From: Monocercomonoides exilis
Taxonomy: Eukaryota > Preaxostyla > Oxymonadida > Polymastigidae
Reading direction: 5' to 3'
Length of the DNA stretch: 64,000 bases
Assembly (NCBI GenBank): GCA_001643675.2
Contig: LSRY02000003.1
Location: forward strand, 858,001-922,000
The translations under genes and the position numbers were made by a program. The notes below the pieces were generated by a model, which was given only the letters and a program-made list of their open reading frames with translations, made no database searches and had not been told where the DNA came from. This document shows, piece by piece, positions 58,790-64,000 of the stretch; position 1 is the stretch's first letter; each line of letters starts with the position of its first letter.

Positions 58790-60470
58790 ATCGACTTTTT
58801 GCAACTTCCGAATATCTTCAATTTTCATCACCTTCGCAGAAATTTTAAGAAATAAAGAAGAAATATCCATTATCGTGGAAGGTCGCCGTGGGGTCGCACG
58901 CAATATCCAACGGAGCATGAACAAGAGGGATAGCTGCTATCAAAGCAAAGCGTGAAGTCGGAAAAGCTGGACGGCCAACAATAATAACCAAAAATTAACT
59001 TGAAAAGGTGGAGAATCAAACAATCGCTTTATTGTCTGAACAAAAAATTATTCGACTCAAGGATATTCAATCGATGGTTTGCAGACTTTTTTATTTTATT
59101 TATTAATTATTTTGATTATTTAGATTCAAGAAGTGATCAATACTGAAGCAGAGAATAAAGAAGTTAAAAAGAAAGTCAATTCTTAATATTCAAATGATCA
59201 TATAAAAAGAAGCTCCATTTTGAAAGCTACTGTATCAAGGCCAATGGAAATAGCAAAGATTTGTGCACAATCCCCGGAAACAACACGCGCGTGGTTCGAA
59301 AAGTTGTATGCCTTAATCACATCTAGTGAAATTAATTAAACATATATCCACAATTTCGACGAATCTTCCATCCGAGTTGGCGATGGAACTACAAAACTTG
59401 TCATTTGTTTAAAGAATCAATCACCTCCTTCTCCATCATCTTTGCCGAACACTGAAAATACAACAATTTGTGTTTTATTTGTGCAGATAAGTCACATTTG
59501 CCATTCTTTTTAATATTTCCGCAAAAAAGAAACATTCAGAATTTTCATTTCTTTCTTCGTTCAATGTGAATTATTTAGGATCCACATCCGGATGGATTTC
59601 AACGGAAATATTTCCACAAATAATGATAAAGGAGTGGATTCCTATGACAGCAGAAAAACTTAAATTGTCAACATCAAAGAAAGCACTCATTGTTTTGGAC
59701 AACTATCGAACGCATCATAATTCAAAAGTCAAAAAGTTTGCAGAACAGAACAACGTGATCATCGAATATTTTCCCCCAAATATGACACACCTCCTCCAGC
59801 CCTGTGACAATTGTGTCTTTGCCAGATTAAAACAAGCGCTCCAAAACTCTTTCGTGAGACTAGTTAATTTCTCAACTTCTTCGTTCAGAAAAGCCATGAC
59901 AGATGTTTTGCCGGAAGCTTTGCCAGCAGATACATCTCCTTCCGTTGTGAAAACAGCATTTCTGAATACAGATGTTTATTTCGTGGCTGCTGCACCTGTG
60001 CCACATTGAGTGCTCGGCGCTCCATTATCTTCAGAAAAATCGACGTCATCAGATTTATCCTCTCAAAACATGAAGAAAAGCTTATTCAAAGAATTTTCTC
60101 CAAAAGAAAATCGCCAAATGAAGGAGAAATGAAATGAAAAGCATGAGACTGAAATGAGGATACCAGAAGAAATTAAAGAAAACTGTTTTGTTTTCAAAGA
60201 AGTGAAAAAGAAGAACAGAAGGCGATTGATGAACCACTTTGTGTGAAGAAAAAGATCAAAAGACAAAGAAGAAAAAAGATAAATGATAATTTTTTGTGCG
60301 AATATGAAATATTTTGCATGTTCAATAATGAAGAAACTGAAACAAAGGATCCCACAGCTGAGCGAAGTTCGCTCAAAATGAGAATTATAGAAGATGATTC
60401 AAATGCAGAGGACACGAAAAAAACTGATAAATGGGTTATTCTTTTTGAAAAGTCACAAATGTAAATATTT
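58790..60470 (+). pseudogene. Second pogo-like transposase, broken, with intron
   Basis: A helix-turn-helix remnant (about 58870-59076) is followed by a 47-nt intron-like gap (59077-59123, GTTTGC...TTTAG) at the same place as in the element at 21650. Catalytic blocks: NFDESSIRVGDG (first D), ALIVLDNYRTHHNSKV (second D, ORF 59566-60009) and NMTHLLQPCDNCVF (third D), with 35 residues between the last two. A charged C-terminal tail runs to about 60470. TGA/TAA stops occur near 58950, 59186, 59338 and 60009. I found no terminal repeats; its 5' side abuts the right TIR of the 5.9 kb element. Confidence 0.8.
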
Positions 60471-60669
60471 CATATGAACAAATATTTCATATTTTGATCA
60501 AATTTTTGTTAACATATACCAAACTTCACTAATACAGAATCTATCTCTTGATAATGACATTTCAAACATTCTTAAAAAGATTCGTGAGTGGAAATAAAAA
60601 CTTGATCAAAATATAAAATTTTTGATTTTTTTGAAAATTAAACATATGTGACTTTTCAAAAAGAATTAT
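60436..60669. mobile_element. Foldback miniature element, related to family GAAAAGTTCC
   Basis: Ends are TTCTTTTTGAAAAGTCACA and TGTGACTTTTCAAAAAGAA. Inner arms share ATTTTGATCAA. Non-coding. It overlaps the end of the second pogo-like remnant. Confidence 0.65.
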
Positions 60670-60802
60670 GCAAATAAAACCGTTTATTCATATTTAAAAA
60701 TCCGACCTAAAAGTTCAATTTTTTCTGAAATTTGTTCTTTTATCATCAAAACATTTCAAGCTATTTTTATCAATAGCTTGCAATAATAAATATGTTATAT
60801 CT

Positions 60803-61042
60803 GTCTGAATTTTTTTGAAAAGTTCCTTTTGTTAAATTTTCAAATAAAGAAAAAATTTCATATTTCAATAAAATCTCTGTTCACACTTACGAAACTTCAC
60901 AAAAACAGAAATAATACCACTGTCAAGATTTTGTTTTCATGACAGAGAAATTTGGTGAGTGGGAACAGAAATTTGATCGAAATATGAAAATTTTTCTTTA
61001 TTTGAAAATTTAACAAAAGGAACTTTTCAAAAAAATTTAGAC
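60803..61042. mobile_element. Foldback miniature element, family GAAAAGTTCC, copy 2
   Basis: Ends are TTTTTTTGAAAAGTTCCTTT and AAAGGAACTTTTCAAAAAAA. Inner arms include AAATAAAGAAAAA / TTTTTCTTTATTT. Same family as 50514-50743. Confidence 0.7.
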
Positions 61043-61161
61043 ATCTGTTTGTTTTCTATTTTTATAAACTTAAAAATTTGAAGAACGTAATTTAAATGGA
61101 ATAAAAAAGTACTATTATTCCAGAATGAAGAAAGAAATTGACATTACAGAATGTTCTCAAC

Positions 61162-61232
61162 TTCAGGGTTTTCCACGACCTCCCGGGTTTTCCACTAAGG
61201 GTATATAATTATTTTCTCTGGAAACCCTGAAA
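61162..61232. repeat. Small imperfect hairpin with CAGGGTTTTCCA ends
   Basis: CTTCAGGGTTTTCCA and, after a spacer with a second GGGTTTTCCA, GGAAACCCTGAA. A (TTA)n run follows at about 61325-61348. Origin unclear. Confidence 0.4.
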
Positions 61233-61607
61233 AATAAAAAATTAATTGTCTGCTTATTCATTTTTTGAAAAGAGATTTTGTGCGCATCTCAAAAGAGAAT
61301 AAATGTTTAAATTTTTTTTTAAATTATTATTATTATTATTATTATTAAGGTTTTGATAAAATATGCGCACAATTTAATTTCAAATCTGGATGATTTACAA
61401 TCCTATCTTCGTCTTTTGAAAGAATTTTATCAAAATTCCTCCTAATAATAAAAAAAAAATTTCATTTTAATTTTGCTTGTTATTCAGAAGCAAAGGGCTT
61501 AAAAAAACCCTGAAAAGAAAGAAACAAACAAAAAGAAATGACTACATATGAAGTCGAGCTTATTTCCGAATCACAGATAAAACCAAAACATAATTGTGGT
61601 GAGAAGC

Positions 61608-62267
61608 TTAGAAGCCCCACATTCCACCTCTTCCTCCATTGATGCAGTTGTACCCTCCATTATTGACACAATTCATGCCCGCTGCATTTCCATAGCAATT
61701 TGAAGCACCTCCGTAGTTTCCTGCTCCGTACATGTTGTTGTTGGCAGCTGCAGCATTCAAGTTGGCTGCTCCATATCCATTTGTTCCAGATGCGCAACAA
61801 TCATTGATATTATGAACCAAAACTTCATTTGCATTACGGACAGCATAGTTGTTGTTTCCATAGCAGTTGGCTGCATTCACATTTGCAATGCAGTTGTTGT
61901 TATTAACACCTGCAGCTTGTTGTCCATAGGCACAGTTGTTATTTCCAGCTCCATATGCATTTGCGCAGTTTTGATTTCCATATCCAGCCATTTGGGCACC
62001 GCCGTATCCGCTTTGATATCCGAAAGGCCACATTCCACGTCCGCATCCTCCGCAGCCACCGCATCCGCCCCATCCTGGGAAGCCCCATCCGCCCATTCCG
62101 CATCCATTTCCGCATCCACCGCATCCTCCACAACCTCCACAACCTCCGCATCCTCCGCACCCACAAAGACAGTCAAAACAATCATAACTGTCATATGGGT
62201 TATAGTAGTTGAAACTATTGAAAAATTGTGCAGATGCAAGACCGAAAAGTGCAAAAATAATGCTCAT
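61608..62267 (-). CDS. Small secreted Gly/Cys/Asn-rich protein (219 aa)
   Basis: ATG 62267 to TAA 61608, single exon. Signal peptide MSIIFALFGLASAQ, then an aromatic/Asn stretch (FFNSFNYYNPYDSYDC), a run of CGG repeats (CGGCGGCGGCGGCG, residues ~33-53), a Gly/Trp segment (GGWGFPGWGGCGGCGG), and an Asn/Ala/Tyr/Gly-rich C-terminal half with regularly spaced single Cys (NNNC, ANC, GNAAGMNC). No TM segment follows the signal. The composition resembles structural extracellular proteins such as keratin-associated, eggshell or adhesive proteins, but I claim no homology. It is probably disulfide cross-linked surface or extracellular material. Confidence 0.8.
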   Translation of the reverse strand: MSIIFALFGLASAQFFNSFNYYNPYDSYDCFDCLCGCGGCGGCGGCGGCGGCGNGCGMGGWGFPGWGGCGGCGGCGRGMWPFGYQSGYGGAQMAGYGNQNCANAYGAGNNNCAYGQQAAGVNNNNCIANVNAANCYGNNNYAVRNANEVLVHNINDCCASGTNGYGAANLNAAAANNNMYGAGNYGGASNCYGNAAGMNCVNNGGYNCINGGRGGMWGF

Positions 62268-62639
62268 TAATTATTCACAAATAATGCAGTGATTCGAACA
62301 GCAAGTGCAGTTATATATTAATTTTCCATGTCAATTTACAATCGTATCAAAAAATATGAATATCGGTTTGTTATCATTATGGGAATTTTTGAATATTTTT
62401 CAACAGAAATTTTTTGTATCCAAAAATTCTTTCTTATTGTTTTTATTGCAATTCAATGATTATTAATAATAAATAACATTGATAAATTTTCACTTTATTG
62501 ACAAATCTCTTGACTTTTATTTAGAATTGAAAACATGTAAACTTTTTTAATGGAAAGAAAAATGATGTGAATTTAAACACTATTATAGCTGTTCATCACG
62601 AAATTATTACTGATTATTCACTTTTCAATAATATCATGA
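62268..62639. other. Intergenic stretch
   Basis: AT-rich and without a gene. It should contain the promoter of the Gly/Cys/Asn-rich gene and the 3' UTR of the MSS51-like gene. Confidence 0.5.
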
Positions 62640-64000
62640 TCATTTCCATTCTGCTCCATTTACAATAACATAGGAGTGATTTCTCTTAACCCAGGAAGAA
62701 GAAATAACAGATTCTGATGAAGAGCTTGAAGTGGAAGAAGAAGAAGAAGAAGAACTTTCAGGTGAAGAAGAAGATGATGTGTTAGACAGAGAGAAGTGAA
62801 GCGTTTTACGAGAAGAAAAGGGATTTGGCTGAGGACGAGGTCGAGTTACAAAGCAAGCTTTTCTGAAAAGAAAAGAAAAGAAAAGAAAAAAAAAATTTTT
62901 TTTTTCCATGAAAAATCCAACAGTTACAACACAATTGAAAAAAGTGTTCAGATCCATGCAAATAAATAGATAAATAAATAAAGGATATTTGTTGCTATTT
63001 ATAACTTGTACAAAAATTTTTCATCTAAAAGATTTATTTCAATTCACAACATGTTAAAACGCTCTCAATCTGATTTTCATTTCATTTCATTTCCTTTCTT
63101 TCTTTCTTTCTTTCTTATCAACTTCCATTCAATGATTCATTCTTTCCGCACAAACCTTGTCTGTAAATAGTGAATATTAGCTTTTGAATCATCCTCGTCA
63201 TTGCAAAAAGTAATTAGAACCGGAACTTTAAAGCGAAGAACTTCTTCAAAAGCTCTTTCCCATGGATCGATACACGGCTGCTCAGCAACAAACATGAAAG
63301 AGATACAAAATGCAGAAATTAATAATCATCAAAAGAAAAAAGAAAATAAAACAGATGAGTTTTACAGAAATTATTAAAATAAAAAAAAAGAATTACAAGT
63401 TCAAAATAAATACGGAATATTTACGTTATAAACAAAAAGGAGACAATTCATTTTTCCTCTTAAAACTTTTCCTTTTTGAAATTATGAAAAAAACAAAACT
63501 CAATTTCAAAATTGGATTTTTTTACCAACAAACCATTGAAAAATGTTCAGTTATTGATGGAAGATGATATTTATTAGCTTTTTTAGATAAAGTCTCAGAA
63601 GTCCCAGCCTTTTCTTTAACTTCTACATCATCCTTCACTTCATCGCATTTATCTTTCACTTCATCAATAATATTTTCTTCCTTTGAACAACTTTCACTTT
63701 CTTTAACATCTGATTGTTTTCCTTCTTCAACTGATTTTTTATCAACATCTTTATTTTCATTTATCTTCTTGCTTTCATCAACAGCTACAAAGCCAAGTCC
63801 TGGGTTAAACATAACAATCATCAACGGCTTTTCAACTTCCACATCATCATCATCATGAATACAATTATCTTTATTATCTGTTTCATTTTCCTTTTTGTTT
63901 ATATCTTCCATTTTATTGGTTCTATCTTCTTTTCCTTCACATCCCTTTCTTTCTTTCTCATCAAAACCACTATTTTGTTGTGAACATTTTTCATTAATTT
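62640..64000 (-). CDS. MSS51/zf-MYND-like C-terminal domain protein (5' part outside window)
   Basis: Model: exon >64000-63534, intron 63533-63281 (GTTTGTTGG...GCTGAG), exon 63280-63156, intron 63155-62863 (GTTTGTGCGG...TTTTCAG), exon 62862-62640 (TGA). Phases agree across all junctions. Conserved landmarks of the MSS51 C-terminal domain appear in order: MIVMFNPGLGF (NPG motif), DPWERAFEEVLRFKVPVLIT, FCNDEDDS and PRPQPNPFSS. A low-complexity acidic insert (ESKKINENKDVDKKSVEEGK and on) interrupts the domain after the NPG motif, and a Ser-rich tail precedes the end. The frame is open to the window edge, where a MYND zinc finger would be expected. Yeast Mss51 is a mitochondrial translation activator; this domain also occurs in non-mitochondrial MYND proteins. 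Confidence 0.75.

Noticed and set aside
1-64000. Non-standard genetic code with TAA/TAG as Gln, as in Streblomastix
   Set aside because: ORFs of 1389-3028 residues contain many CAA/CAG codons and no internal TAA/TAG.
1-64000. CRISPR arrays, bacterial operons, ribosome-binding sites
   Set aside because: Introns, gene sizes and families are eukaryotic; no spaced direct repeats of CRISPR type are present.

Overview
This is an AT-rich, intron-containing eukaryotic (protist) nuclear window dominated by two giant surface-protein genes and by decayed DNA transposons. It has very long Ser- and Glu-rich coding regions, short GT-AG introns, and Pmp-like beta-helix proteins ending in a transmembrane helix plus a kinase-like domain. 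It also carries broken copies of a gene family that I recall, without being able to search, as a large lineage-specific family of the oxymonad Monocercomonoides exilis. An oxymonad (Preaxostyla), M. exilis or a close relative, is my best guess. The long ORFs use CAA/CAG for Gln and contain no TAA/TAG, so the standard code fits, unlike the oxymonad Streblomastix, where TAA/TAG encode Gln.

Layout. 1-1.6 kb: 3' end of a beta-helix receptor-like pseudokinase gene (+). 2.4-4.3 kb: a poorly resolved minus-strand multi-exon gene. 5.1-6.3 kb: broken Tc1/mariner element. 7.0-9.6 kb: broken hAT element. 10.1-11.6 kb: decayed, comparatively GC-rich locus. 11.6-15.3 kb: mostly non-coding. 15.4-20.5 kb: three-exon gene for a Glu/Lys/Ser-rich coiled-coil protein. 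20.9-21.6 kb: near-perfect foldback palindrome. 21.65-24.23 kb: pogo-like element with clear terminal repeats. 25.3-34.4 kb: full-length beta-helix receptor-like pseudokinase (-, 3028 aa). 35.1-39.4 kb: SMYD-type SET/MYND protein (-, one intron). 39.8-48.0 kb: second giant beta-helix membrane protein (+, 2745 aa) with a Ser-rich cytoplasmic tail instead of a kinase domain. 48-52 kb: non-coding with miniature inverted-repeat elements. 52.8-58.8 kb: a 5.9 kb element with ~180 bp terminal inverted repeats, a Merlin/IS1595-type transposase split at an A AAA AAC heptamer, and several decayed genes. 58.8-60.5 kb: second pogo-like transposase remnant. 61.6-62.3 kb: small secreted Gly/Cys/Asn-rich protein (-). 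62.6-64 kb: MSS51-like protein (-), 5' end outside the window.

How the parts relate. The two receptor-like genes share signal peptide, beta-helix ectodomain, a common membrane-proximal module and one TM segment, but differ in the cytoplasmic tail, so they look like a modular cell-surface family. The pseudokinase ends at 3-1598 and 25338-26900 are almost identical in inverted orientation, while their TM regions differ, which suggests recent duplication or gene conversion. SMYD and the second receptor gene are divergently arranged over 362 bp. Most of the rest is transposon debris, and a disproportionate share of the interest lies in the 52.8-58.8 kb element.
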